Source: Adiantum capillus-veneris (taxonomy: Eukaryota > Streptophyta > Polypodiopsida > Polypodiales > Pteridaceae). Taken from it: a stretch of DNA of 64,000 nt. Position 1 is the first letter of the stretch. Every line of letters begins with the position of its first letter. Positions 1 to 8,673 of this stretch are shown here, one piece after another. Location: positions 87,199,884-87,263,883 of the forward strand of contig CM043944.1 in the NCBI GenBank assembly GCA_014529385.2, in the 5' to 3' direction. Both the position numbers and the translations under genes were made by a program. The notes beneath the pieces were generated by a model that did no database searches, was not told where the DNA came from, and was given only the letters and a program-made list of their open reading frames with translations.

Positions 1-79
1 AGGGCAAAAATCTCTCCAATAAAATTCCATCAATAGCTCTGTCTGCTCTTTTGTAGAACCTGTTTGTTACACGCCTGAT

Positions 80-91
80 GCTCTGATACCA
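80..91 (-). other. Primer-binding site, tRNA-iMet type (E0)
   Basis: The minus strand reads TGGTATCAGAGC one base after the LTR end TTGTGACA. This is the standard plant primer-binding site for initiator methionine tRNA, and it fixes the element's orientation and LTR boundary. Confidence 0.85.
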
Positions 92-92
92 C

Positions 93-791
93 TGTCACAA
101 GGCGGGCACCACGTGCCAATAGAAAAGAACAGACTGAATAGACTTTTAGCATTTCAATAACAACTGAAGTGAAAGAGAGAGAGACGACATGCGACACGTA
201 GTGGCGGAAATCCACCCCAAAGAGTATTGGCCCCAAACCTTGGCGCCCCTTTCGGTATTTCTTTATATTGCATCATCAAAGTCCAAGCCGGTACTCCAGA
301 CTCTGCACCTTCTCCAGGAAGCATGCTAGAGAATGAGCCCTAGCCTCATATTTTAAGGCCCTTGGCTTGAAAAGCAGTTACAGTAAAAAAGCCTTTAAAA
401 CTCAAAAGCTTCTGGTCCAAAAGCAAAGCCAAAAAGCTGCCACAACGTAAATCACGGAAATCCGTATAGCCTGCCACGTCATCAGCTAGCGCAAAACGCG
501 GAAATCTCCCTGCTGCCCTTAGGGTTAGGGTTAGGTTTTTGCAGTTTTAGGATTTTTGGCAGCAGAATGAGGGTTTGCAGGTTTTAGGGTTAGGGTCTCC
601 AGAATTAGGGTTTGCAGGTTTTAGGGTTAGGGTTTTCAGAATTAGGGTTTCAATAGTTAGGGTTTTTGGCAGAAATTAAGGTTTCTGCTCTCGGGCAGCC
701 ACGTCATCACTTTGTGACAGTTTAGGCCCCTCGGCCACATCTGTAAGTTGGCTCCATTCTTTAGGCTTTGACAAGTCAGCAGTTTGTTACA
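93..791 (-). repeat. 5' LTR of E0
   Basis: In element sense the LTR runs from TGTAACAAACTGC to CCTTGTGACA, about 699 bp. Its start was set by alignment with the plus-strand E3 LTR at 18,693 (shared AATGGAGCCAACTT and GGGGCCTAAAC blocks). It holds telomere-like motifs (about 523-690), a TGACGTGGC bZIP-type motif near 700, and the conserved block around 242-264 shared by all chromovirus LTRs in the window. An inner TGTCACAAAG near 719 could be mistaken for the LTR start. Confidence 0.7.
520..692 (-). promoter_or_regulatory. Telobox cluster in the LTR U3
   Basis: The plus strand has repeated TTAGGGTTT/TTTTAGGGTTAGGG units, i.e. AAACCCTAA teloboxes in element sense, interleaved with TTTGCAG and TTTGGCAGAAATT spacers. 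Teloboxes are known plant promoter motifs, typical of ribosomal protein genes. Similar clusters sit at the same LTR position in E1 (3164-3238 and 9138-9190). A promoter role is inferred. Confidence 0.55.
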
Positions 792-981
792 GTTGCTGCA
801 TCGGTTTTGCCATGACTCAAAGAAGCAAGTCAAACAGTATTTTTTGAAGCTCAAGGATTGAGGAACCCACGAGGCAATGTGGGTCGATGAAGAGTTTTTC
901 AAAGATTACCCCGAATTGTTGGCAGCCTACAAGGAAGCCATGCAGATCGGTTCCAGTACCTCACTTTAAAAAGGAGAGGAA
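792..981 (+). pseudogene. 3' end of pol and polypurine tract of element X
   Basis: Seen: a short open stretch from the ATG at 877 to the TAA at 967 encodes WVDEEFFKDYPELL and ends in SSTSL. It aligns with 11,660-11,827 in Y, which reads WTGEEIFRNYPELW and ends in TSTSL. The W-x-x-EE pattern recalls the end of a chromodomain, but that is only a suggestion. A purine tract AAAAAGGAGAGGAA (968-981) follows the stop, as expected for plus-strand priming next to a 3' LTR. Upstream sequence is cut off by E0. What follows is LTR and then a new gag, so X and Y look like a head-to-tail pair. Confidence 0.55.
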
Positions 982-1260
982 CCCTATGTGCATGTGGACA
1001 AGCTACTTTAGGTCCAGGGTTCATGTCAGCTTAGGAAGTGTTCTGGCAACTTTTGTGAGCTTGTGCGTAGGCCATGCATGTCCAAGCATTAGTAGTTGCA
1101 TATCCTCTGGTTGCACACAACATGATCATCAGCATTACAATCAGTATCCATCATGAGCATTTAACAGTTCACAGAACCCATTTTCCCTATTTTATCCATT
1201 TTTCACTTATTATTAATAAGTGACTGTTGGGAAACTGGGTAAGGCAAATTTGCTAAGCTC

Positions 1261-1267
1261 TATAAAA
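1261..1267 (+). promoter_or_regulatory. TATA box of the X/Y LTR
   Basis: TATAAAA in the context CTCTATAAAAGAAACC, about 280 bp into the presumed LTR. It is a consensus plant TATA box, plausible for the element's promoter. The transcription start would be near 1290-1300. Confidence 0.45.
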
Positions 1268-1339
1268 GAAACCTAGCGCTAGCACTTTCTGGTAGAAGAG
1301 GCAGAAGAAGTACCTACACTTGCAGTGCACCTTCTCAGC

Positions 1340-1830
1340 AAGAGCGTTTTCAGCCATCAAGACAAACCTGGCGTTTGTGAAGTTCCCAGATCAGCCAGCG
1401 TTTTCAGACAACAACAGCTAGTGTTTGCAGATTGCAGATCAGCATAACGTTTTTGCTACAGCCACCTAGCGTTTCCAGTTTGCAGCACCACCTAGCATTT
1501 TGCAGTTCTTGGCGACAGTTTAGCCCAAGCACTTCAGCGTTTTCTATTTTTCAGCAGTTAGACTCCGCAAGTACAGCCCCAAACCTCTCAAATCTCACCT
1601 TCCCGCAACAGATCCTCGCCGCACGTTTAGATTAGCCAGCATTTTCAGTTTCAGCCGGCTGTTTGCAGATTTCAGCATCTGCGTTTTCAACACATCGTCG
1701 TCGCATCGTTGCCATCGTCGTCCATGCCGTCCTCGCCGACATAGAGTCAGAATTCAGGAGTTAGTAGATTTTCAGAATTCAGCAGTTAGCAGATTCTCAG
1801 AATTCAGCCCCTAGCGTTTTCAGTTTTCCA
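1340..1830 (+). repeat. Degenerate CAGCGTTTTCAG motif cluster
   Basis: About a dozen variants of (C/T)AGCGTTTNCAG occur at irregular spacing (near 1344, 1396, 1420, 1466, 1491, 1532, 1637, 1679 and 1809, among others), alternating with TTTGCAGATTGCAGATCAG-like pieces. The region lies in the transcribed part of the presumed LTR/leader. Its function is unknown. Confidence 0.5.
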
Positions 1831-2281
1831 GCCCGTCTCGTCGCCGTCGTCATTGTCGTCGACCATGTACTAGACCATGTACTAGTCCATTGCATCTAGA
1901 CCATGTACTAGATTTGTCCAATCAATAGCATAGACCTCTCTTGCCATAGAGAGGGGGGCCCTTGGAGGAGGGTTTGACAACATTCTGGTGTCGTATTCTT
2001 CTCTCTCTCTCAGTCTCAGCACCTTCATTCACAGTGTCATTCACCTTGTTTGTGATCAGTTGCACTCTCTTACTAAAGGAACGGAAGGCACTCCCTTCCG
2101 TAAGTAAAAGGAACCCTTGAGCATAGTTAGGAGCACTCATCTTGAGCAAAGTTCAACATTCACTTCCGCTGCACCTTACAAAAAAAGCAACTTTTGTGTG
2201 TTCAAGACCGCCAAGGGGTGTGCTTGCAGGGAAGAGTCGAGCTCGATAAGAGAAAAGCCTTCTCAAACACCGATTGCAAGC

Positions 2282-2346
2282 TAAAGAACTCAAGAACCTC
2301 AAGAATTCAAGAACCTCAAGAACCCAAGAACGTCAAGACCCCAAGT
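2282..2346 (+). repeat. Short tandem AAGAACCTC repeats in the leader
   Basis: Consecutive 8-12 bp units of the type AAGAACCTC / AAGAATTC / AAGAACCC stand just upstream of the Y gag start. The sequence has no likely coding value. Confidence 0.6.
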
Positions 2347-2401
2347 TCCTTGAGCACTTAAGTACCCTAGATCTCAGTGTATGGTCATCACTTGAAGCGG
2401 A

Positions 2402-2679
2402 ATGGATACTTTACGTGAAGGTGATGAGAGTGGAGTTGGTGATGAAGAAGTTTCCCCACCAGGAGGATTTGTTTCCGATCCTCTCCAATCCTCATCTATG
2501 CCACGGGTTGCACCAAATCCTATGGAGGCTTTGGTCAAGTCGATGATGGCCATGATGCTACAAAGAGGCGCAACGCGTTGCCTTGGATAGCGAGCGCGAA
2601 GAAAGAAAGATAGCCTTGGAGCATGAGCAAGAGCAAGCGCGCTTGGTGGCCGAAGGAAGAAAGGTAGCCTTGGAGCGTG
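2402..2679 (+). pseudogene. Y gag, N-terminal part (split by E1)
   Basis: Seen: the ATG at 2402 opens an acidic, Pro/Met-rich N-terminus (MDTLREGDESG...), frameshifted near 2575. In the next frame comes a charged repeat of 18 residues (54 bp) of the type ALEREREQARLVAEGRK, which continues beyond E1 at 9223. The repeat is predicted to form a coiled coil. Gag forms the retroelement particle; this part precedes the capsid domain at 9550. The chain is cut exactly inside the second repeat by E1, with the GCGTG duplicated. The start codon is the first in frame and is inferred. Confidence 0.6.
2675..2679 (+). other. Target-site duplication of E1, left copy (GCGTG)
   Basis: GCGTG immediately precedes the E1 LTR start TGTAACAG at 2680 and is repeated exactly at 9218-9222 after the other LTR. 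This proves a single insertion event. Confidence 0.9.
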
Positions 2680-3259
2680 TGTAACAGACTTGGACACTCC
2701 AAGTCAAGAATCAACCGCGACAGCACCAAATAACCACTTCAAAACAATTCACAGATCACAATAGATTTGCACTGGCCCGACGGAGTTCCGTGCCTAGAGA
2801 TATTGGCCCCAAAGACTGGCGCCCCTTTCGGTATTTCTTTTTATATTAATCAATCATCAAAGTACAAGAGAGCGGTTAGGGTTTCACTCTCAGACTCTGC
2901 GTCCAGATGCTCTGAGAAGTGAGGCCCTCACCACTAATTTAAAGGTTACAAGGGATGCCCAAAAGGAGAGCCCCAAAAGCTTCAAATCAAAAACAATTGC
3001 TCTCTCTCTCTCACAGAGAGTCAAAACATGAAAGCAAAAGCATTCTCTCTCTCTTTCTCATTTAAGTAGAGAAAAAGCGAAATTTGCGTCGCTCATCATT
3101 TTCCAAAATTTTTTTTAATTATTATTTTTTTTAAAAAATTTCAGCCTCCACGATTTTCGGAAATTAGGGTTTATGGCAGAAATTAGGGTTTGCAGATATT
3201 TAAGGGTTTCTGGCAGAAATTAGGGTTTCTACTGTCCGCCACGTCATCACTTTGTGACA
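2680..3259 (-). repeat. 3' LTR of E1
   Basis: In element sense it runs TGTCACAAAGTGATGACG to GTCTGTTACA. It carries telobox motifs (3164-3238), a TGACGTGGC motif near 3240, and the conserved block at 2817-2838. An A/T-rich run near 3105-3140 makes it longer than the 5' LTR (580 against 544 bp). Confidence 0.9.
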
Positions 3260-3271
3260 TACCCCCCTCTT
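3260..3271 (-). other. Polypurine tract of E1
   Basis: The minus strand reads AAGAGGGGGGTA directly before the 3' LTR. It is the plus-strand primer of reverse transcription. E2 (12463-12474) has the same sequence and E3 a variant (20440-20451). Confidence 0.85.
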
Positions 3272-3863
3272 GAAAGCATTGTAATCGACCGCGATTACGC
3301 CTGCAAAACCGACAAAAGCCATAAACCGTCTTAGCAGACACTGACTGTTAGTGCCTACGTACTAGGAACACACATCTAGCACATGTACAAAATCGACAGT
3401 CACATCACACGACATCACAAGACATCACCAGACATCACAGGACATCACATGACATTCAACATTCATTCGGATCTTAGACCATGATTTATCGGCAATGTAG
3501 CTAGCAATCACATCTAGGTCCAATTGGGACCTCATCGATGTTCGATTGACTAACCCCTATTGCAACCATGTCTATTCGAGATCAATCAGACCAAAATGCT
3601 GCAATCATTTCGGCATCAGTTCCTGCACTCACAAGAAGTCAAGAACAAATCAGTATCATTATCAAGAATTCCATTTCATAAAGTCATGCAGCAGAATACT
3701 GTCAGCTCTCAGTATCCCTGAAGCTCAAAGAGACATCAGTGACTTTAGTATCAAAATCGAGGCATCTGTTGACAAAGGAGTGGAGTGACTCCCCTCTTGT
3801 GCATCCCACTGCACCAGATCTCCGGCCAAGCTGAATTCTGGGTTCTGTTTGGAGTAGACTATG
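3272..3863 (-). other. 3' non-coding part of E1
   Basis: About 590 bp lie between the chromodomain stop and the polypurine tract. No reading frame matches a known domain. It holds a 10-bp tandem repeat GACATCACAN at 3401-3460, also present in weaker form in E2 at 12604-12650. It is probably the 3' untranslated region. Confidence 0.6.
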
Positions 3864-4432
3864 CTAAACCAAAACATCGAGGTAAAGTTTCACAATCCGA
3901 GGAGTATCTGCTAGGTCCTCCTCCTCCATCCACTTCGCATCAAATGCAGGAAAGTTCTTGAACTTAACCAAGAACCGCCTTCGGACTTTACCTTTCTTCG
4001 TATCATTATGTGCCAAAATCTGTTCAGGAACAAGGATCTCCTCGTTTTCTTCCACTTTGGGTTGCTCATCAGGCTCCCCATCATCAGGCACATCACCCTT
4101 AACAGGTTTCAAGAGACTCACATGCAATGCATTGTGAATCCTCCAAGTATCTGGCAGTTTCAATCGGAAGGAGACATCATTTATCTTGTCAGTAATCTGG
4201 AAAGGTCCGTAGTATCACATACTAAGCTTTGGAAAAAGCCTCTCCTTTCCCTTTTTCTTTCTTAGGCGTGCCTTCTCAAAAGTAAGAGCACCCAATCATC
4301 CTCCTTCAGTTTCCAGTCGTGACGATGGCGATCCGCTGCCTTTTTCTGTCGTTCTTGAGACTCCTGCAAAGTCTCGCGAACCTTGGCAAAAGCCGTATCC
4401 AAATCTCGCGAATATTCATCCGCGTCAAATTT
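3864..4432 (-). pseudogene. E1 integrase C-terminus and chromodomain
   Basis: Integrase C-terminal extension. Seen: the open stretch 3864-4163 reads LPDTWRIHNALHVSLLKP, the usual integrase C-terminal (GPY/F-type) context, then an acidic linker and ILAHNDTKKGKVRRRFLVKF with W and EEEDLADTP, a chromodomain. Known: chromodomains of plant chromoviruses bind histone marks and direct insertion to heterochromatin or other repeats. The stretch 4164-4432 continues the same protein in other frames and is shifted relative to the integrase core. E2's counterpart is at 13053-13358. Confidence 0.8.
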
Positions 4433-5029
4433 CTAATCTTTCGTGCTCAGGAAGGATGGAACCTTCGCAGCAGTTTCAACAATCTCACATGGCGTCTTCC
4501 CCGTCGAAGAGTATATCGTGTTATTGTAGGCAAATTCCACCAAAGGTAAGTTCTTTTCCCATTGAGTCTTCTGATCCGAGATACAAGATTTCAATAAATC
4601 TAAAATCACTGAATTGGCAATCTCAAATTGCCCGTCAGTCTGCAAGTGGAACGATGACGAGAACTGCAACCGCGTGCCAATGTTCTCCCGAATTGCCTTC
4701 CAAAACAAACTCATAAATCTGGGGTCTCTGTCGGAGACAATCGTCTCAGGCGTGCCATGTAATCGGAAAATGATCGTGATCTTTCTGTATTCTCGGGAGA
4801 TCAAAAAAATGAAATCCATTTCAATATTTTCCCAGGGGCGGGTGGGTATGGGTAAAGGCTGTAACAATCCCTGTGCCTTATGCCTGTCAAACTTGACCTT
4901 CTGGCATACCAGGCACTGCGCACAAACTCTTCCACATCCTTCTTGAGTCTCGGCCAAAAGAAATATCTCTCTACCCCTTTCATGGTGGTAGCAATGCCGC
5001 GGTGACGCGTAAAAGGTGGACAGTGGCAA
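4433..5029 (-). pseudogene. E1 integrase core (internally deleted)
   Basis: Integrase inserts the cDNA copy into host DNA. Seen: the zinc-binding C-x-x-C (CLVCQKVKF) and the DDE residues in IEMDF, SDRDPRF and QTDGQFEIAN are all readable, followed by VEFAYNNTIYSSTG. Between the first and second Asp about 110 bp present in E2 (around 13,940-14,050) are missing: the sequence jumps from the ISREY context straight to FRLHGTPETIV. The core fold is therefore broken. The frame overlaps 4801-5658, because the protein shifts frame within the HHCC domain near 4910. Confidence 0.8.
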
Positions 5030-5658
5030 TCAGTCATAACCTTTTCCCTCAACGGCTGTGTAACGCACAACATAGTCTTTTTCATCAAGTAGCCTTCCCG
5101 AAGGGAGTATCCCGCTACTGTCTCCCCATCTCGTATCCGTGTGAAAATATCTGCAAAATCTGTATCTGTGGCATACTGATCGACCATATCCTCGAAGCTC
5201 CTATGATGTATCGCGGAAATAGCCAGAACCAACGGTTTTCGAGACAAAGCATTTGCCACCACATTCTTCTGTCCCTGCACATGGACAATCTGGAAGTGAA
5301 ACTGTGACAAGATGTTCACCCATCGCATCTGCTTTTCCGAAAGCTGCTTCTGTGACAAGAAGTAGCGCAAACTCTGAATGTCTGTAAAGACAGTAAAATC
5401 CGCTCCGAGTAGGTAATGCCGCCACTGAGTAAGAGCGTGGATAACCGCCAAAAGCTCTTTCCCATAGATCTGTGCTGTCATCTCCGGCCTAGAGAACAAA
5501 CGGCTCTCGTAAGCTATGACATGGCCTTCTTGCATCAAGACCGCACCCAGACTACGACCACAAGCATCACAAAATACTTCAAATGACTTCTGCAAGTCCG
5601 ACAAAGTCAAAATAGGTCCCGTAGTCAATTTCTCTTTCAATGTCCGAAAGGCAGTCAC
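4801..5658 (-). pseudogene. E1 RNase H and integrase zinc-binding domain
   Basis: RNase H removes the RNA template during cDNA synthesis. Seen in order: FEVFCDACGRSLGAVL (first Asp), KELLAVIHALTQWRHYLLGA (Glu), FTVFTDIQSLRYFL (third Asp), then QGQKNVVANALSRK. The last motif is usually VADALSR, so the fourth catalytic Asp is Asn here; E2 has the same Asn. After a linker comes the integrase zinc domain (HRGIATTMKGVERYFFWPRL); its Cys pair falls in the other frame because of a frameshift. The C-terminal 40 residues of this frame are read out of phase. Confidence 0.8.
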
Positions 5659-6523
5659 CTCTGTGGGTCCCCACGAAAAAAGGTACTCCTTTCTGTGTCA
5701 AGGTATGCAAAGGGGAAGCAACCTCTGCAAACTTTCGTATAAACCGCCTGTAGTACGAACACAGTCCCAAGAAGCTTCTAACTTCATGGACATTCCTCAA
5801 ATCGGGCCAATCACGGATAGTCTCTATCTTGGCCGGGTTCATTTGCACTCCTGTTATTGACACAATGTGTCCCAAAAAATGTATCTCTGGTAGGAAAAAT
5901 TCACTTTTCGTAGCATTAATCACTAATGTGTGATCTCGTAATGCCTGAAAGACTTGAAGCAGATGATCTCTGTGTTCTGCCTCATTCTTGGAGAAAACAA
6001 TGATGTCGTCAAAGAAAGTGCCAACAAATAGCCTGTACTCTCGAAAAATCCTATCCATCATCCGGTTAAATGTCGCAGGAGCATTGGTTAAGCCAAAAGG
6101 CATCACCAAAAACTCAAATAACCCAAAAGTCGTCCGAAAAGCTGTCTTGTAGACATCTCCTGGCGCTATCCTGATCTGATGATGTCCACTCTTCAAGTCA
6201 ATCCTGCTAAAGCACGAGGATCCCTGTAACTTGTCGAGTATATCATCGATCCTAGGAATCGGAAATCTGTTCTTGATGGTGATTTCGTTGAGAGTGCTAT
6301 AATCGATGCACATTCTCCAAGATCCGTCTTTCTTCAAAACCAACAACACTGGAGAGCAATACGGTGAAGTACTAGGCTGGACAAGACCCTTTTCCAAGAG
6401 GTCTTTCACTGGGTTCATAATCTTTTCATTCTGTACTCGGCTCACACGATAAGGTGGCCGATTCGGTGGTGTGCTTCCAAGTATCAGATCAATGGTTTGA
6501 TCTTCAAGCCCTCTGAAAAGCAA
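5579..6523 (-). pseudogene. E1 reverse transcriptase
   Basis: Reverse transcriptase copies element RNA into DNA. Seen: PPNRPPYRVS, then [35 protein letters not shown] (first catalytic Asp), TTFGLFEFLVMPFGLTNAPA, and the active-site FFDDIIVFS with both Asp present, followed by the thumb motif FLGLCSYYRRFIRKFAEVAS. The RT core is readable over about 270 codons and shifts frame near 5690 before RNase H. The methionine at 6523 is internal: upstream coding in other frames joins it to the protease. Confidence 0.88.
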
Positions 6524-7000
6524 TCGGCGTGAGTGTGGAGAAAAAAAAATCTTGGCGTTCTTTTGATCAGGTCAAAAGATATTCAACCTTTATCCAGCGT
6601 TCAGTTCTCCCAAAAGAATGAATAAGAAAACTGAAGTTCATCAAGTACAATCTCTAAGCCCTTCATTTATCAAAGTCGCTTTCTCGGCCCGGTAGTCAAC
6701 CACGGCGTAGTTCTTGTGGTACCAAGGGATCCCGAGTAGAACGTCACTCGCGTGCCCTGAACACCCCTGTCATTGCAAACAAAGTTTGCCAATGCTCGGT
6801 GTAATGGCAACATCCCATCCGGGTGCCAGTCGAACTACCTCCGCTTGTGGCGTCAGTCTGTCGGGCGTAGTTCCAAATCGAGCCGCCAATTCCAAGTGAA
6901 AAGAAGTTGGCCTTGGCTCCTTCAAAAGAGCTTCCTGATCCTTCACTTTGCCCCGAAAGCGGCAAAGTTTGTACTTTCATTCATTAGATTCGGTGCAGGT
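6524..7000 (-). pseudogene. E1 protease (badly decayed)
   Basis: Aspartic protease that would cleave Gag-Pol. Seen: fragments such as FEGAKANFFS correspond to FFDGGAKANFIS in E2, with the catalytic Asp-Gly region lost. A later piece near 6700-6730 in the other frames matches the E2 motif around LLGIPWYHKN. Frameshifts are frequent, so no continuous protein remains. Position between the zinc knuckle and RT supports the call. Confidence 0.65.
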
Positions 7001-7099
7001 CCCACGCCATGTGGTACCAGTTCTACTTTTCTATCTGCCTTTTCTGCCACATTCCTCAGCTGCTCTCGAACTCTCAGACCTGTCGTCGTCTTTATCATT

Positions 7100-8602
7100 C
7101 TGTTCTTTCTGTGCCTTATCAGGGCACCTCGCGGAAATATGTCCATGTTCCCCGCAGCCAAAGCACTTCCCCTCTCTGATGAAGCGAGCTCTCTCCTCAG
7201 GAGTAAGCTTGGGTCGTGTATCCTTTTTTTTTCTCTGGGTTTCTCTTTTTCATTCTTCTTTCATTCCCAGAAGTCTGTTCGGCTCGTTGTGTCATGGCCT
7301 CATCTGTGGGGTAGGTCAGACTGCCAGAGTGAATGGCATTCGCATGACTCATCAACTCCTGAATAGAAGCTGACTTCTGTTTCAAGCAGTGATCTCGGAT
7401 CTCTGTAGGTAGACCCAAGGTAAACCGCTCAATCTGTTCTCTGAACGAGATCTTCTTGAATGAAGAGGCGGGTAGAAAAGAGCTCCAGAATCTTTCACAA
7501 TAAGCATTGATTGTATCTTTCTTGGTCATCCGAAGATGGTTCCAAGCAGCTCGTACATCTCGTTCATATTCTTGCGTCAACCAAGAAGAAATAAAAAGCT
7601 TCTTAAATTTCAGCCATTTAACTGGCGCAGTCTTGTTTAAAAGAAGCGTGGACCACCAAGTACGAGCATTCCTCTTAAAGTAAGAGGTAGCTCTCTGAAT
7701 CTTGGAGTGCTTTGAATAGCGTCCTCCCGCGAAAGCGATGTCAAACTGCTGAAAAAAGACATAGCCTTCGAAGCATCCGAGTATCTTGAAAAAGTATCAA
7801 ACTTGATCGAGTGGCCACCTTCCTTAAACTCTGGGACTTTCTTGCTTTTATCTTCGAGAAAGTCATACTGGTTGGCTTTGTAAAAATTCTTCTTGTTCGC
7901 ATAAAACTTTCCGTCATCAGAATCTGAGCTGTCTGTAGACGAGTCCTCAGTAGAACTGTCAGTCTCTGGGCGAGATGTAGCCTTCTTTGCCATTTTCTTG
8001 CCCTTTTCGAAGCTTTGTTTCTTGCTTCGCTTTTTGCTTTTCCTGTCTTCTTCGCTCGAGTCTGAAGAGCTAGAAGAACTGTCAGAAGAAGAAGGAGAAG
8101 AAGAAGAAGAAGAAGAACTGGGTAGGCCTTCAAACTTGACGCGCTTCTTCAGTTTCTTTGCCTTGTCGAATGTCGACCGACGACCCAAATATCCCGGGAA
8201 GTCAGTGCCTTTCTTCTGCTTTTTGCTGTGCTTTTTGTCCTTCTTTTGCATGTCGAAAAGCTAAGCAATCCGTGCATCAACCACGTTCTCCAGTTCCTTC
8301 TCCGTATATTTCTTGGAGGCAGAAGGCTTCTTGAGAGCGGGTTTCAGGAGTGGTGTTGTGGTTCTCTGCCACTCCATCTGTACCTCTTCCAAAGATCTGT
8401 TCATATATTTTGCCATCTTCGGATCCTTGGCAAAATTGAGCATCATCTTTGTTGCATCGCCAATCAATTGATGACGCTCCATCTCTCTTTGCTCCGCTTG
8501 AGTAGGCCGAGGCGGGCCATACTCTCTGTCTGAATCTTCGTTGTGATCCCAGCCCGCATCTCTAGATGCAGAGGGAGTCGACTGATCATTGCCTGAAGCC
8601 AT
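7100..8602 (-). pseudogene. E1 gag
   Basis: Gag builds the particle and packages RNA. The best start is the ATG at 8602 (MASGNDQSTPSASRDAG), 59 bp inside the primer-binding site; the longer frame starting at 8701 lies in the LTR and is unlikely. Order: an N-terminal region with YGPPRPTQAE and MMLNFAKDP, a stop near 8261, a Ser-rich acidic/Lys-rich linker (about 7960-8200), the capsid-type gag domain at 7197-7580 (NAYCERFWSSFLP, FTLGLPTEIRDHCL) and a CCHC zinc knuckle CFGCGEHGHISARC near 7126-7167. Frame changes separate these blocks. E2's gag at 16,410-18,002 is collinear. Confidence 0.82.
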
Positions 8603-8660
8603 AGGTGCCGCGGAAAAAAAATTCGGAGATCGGATTTCCCGTAGAAGAGAAATCGGCCGT

Positions 8661-8672
8661 GCTCTGATACCA
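8661..8672 (-). other. Primer-binding site of E1
   Basis: TGGTATCAGAGC on the minus strand, one base after the 5' LTR end. Confidence 0.88.
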
Positions 8673-8673
8673 C

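Larger units (their letters stand above)
1..791 (-). mobile_element. 5' end of a minus-strand LTR retrotransposon (E0)
   Basis: Seen: reading the minus strand, an LTR (93-791) is followed after one base by the initiator tRNA-Met primer-binding motif TGGTATCAGAGC (80-91) and then by the first 79 bases of internal sequence, which run off the window. Those bases resemble the internal start of E3 near 19,327 (both share CTACAAAAGAGCA), so E0 and E3 are one family. The body with gag-pol would lie left of base 1. The insertion point on the right is at about 792, inside the pol end of element X. Confidence 0.8.
982..2280 (+). repeat. Probable LTR plus leader shared by elements X and Y
   Basis: Inferred LTR: it begins after X's polypurine tract (CCCTATGTGCATGT, compare CCCTATGTACATGT after Y's tract at 18,679), contains a TATA box at 1261 and leads into Y's gag at 2402. 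Exact ends and a primer-binding site could not be placed. The part after the TATA box is full of degenerate CAGCGTTTTCAG-like motifs, and CCATGTACTAG occurs three times at 1864-1915. No protein-coding content is convincing. Confidence 0.4.

Noticed and set aside
80-91. tRNA gene suggested by the TGGTATCAGAGC motif and its copies
   Set aside because: Only the 12-base primer-binding site next to each LTR is present, without tRNA arms; these are retroelement signals.
520-692. Interstitial telomere array (TTTAGGG)n
   Set aside because: Units are irregular and interleaved with TTTGCAG/GGCAGAAATT pieces, and the same pattern occurs in E1's LTRs. Promoter teloboxes explain it better.
711-719. LTR end of E0 at TTTGTGACA (719)
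   Set aside because: Alignment with the E3 LTR shows that homology continues to TTTGTTACA at 791, and X's pol homology starts only after that.
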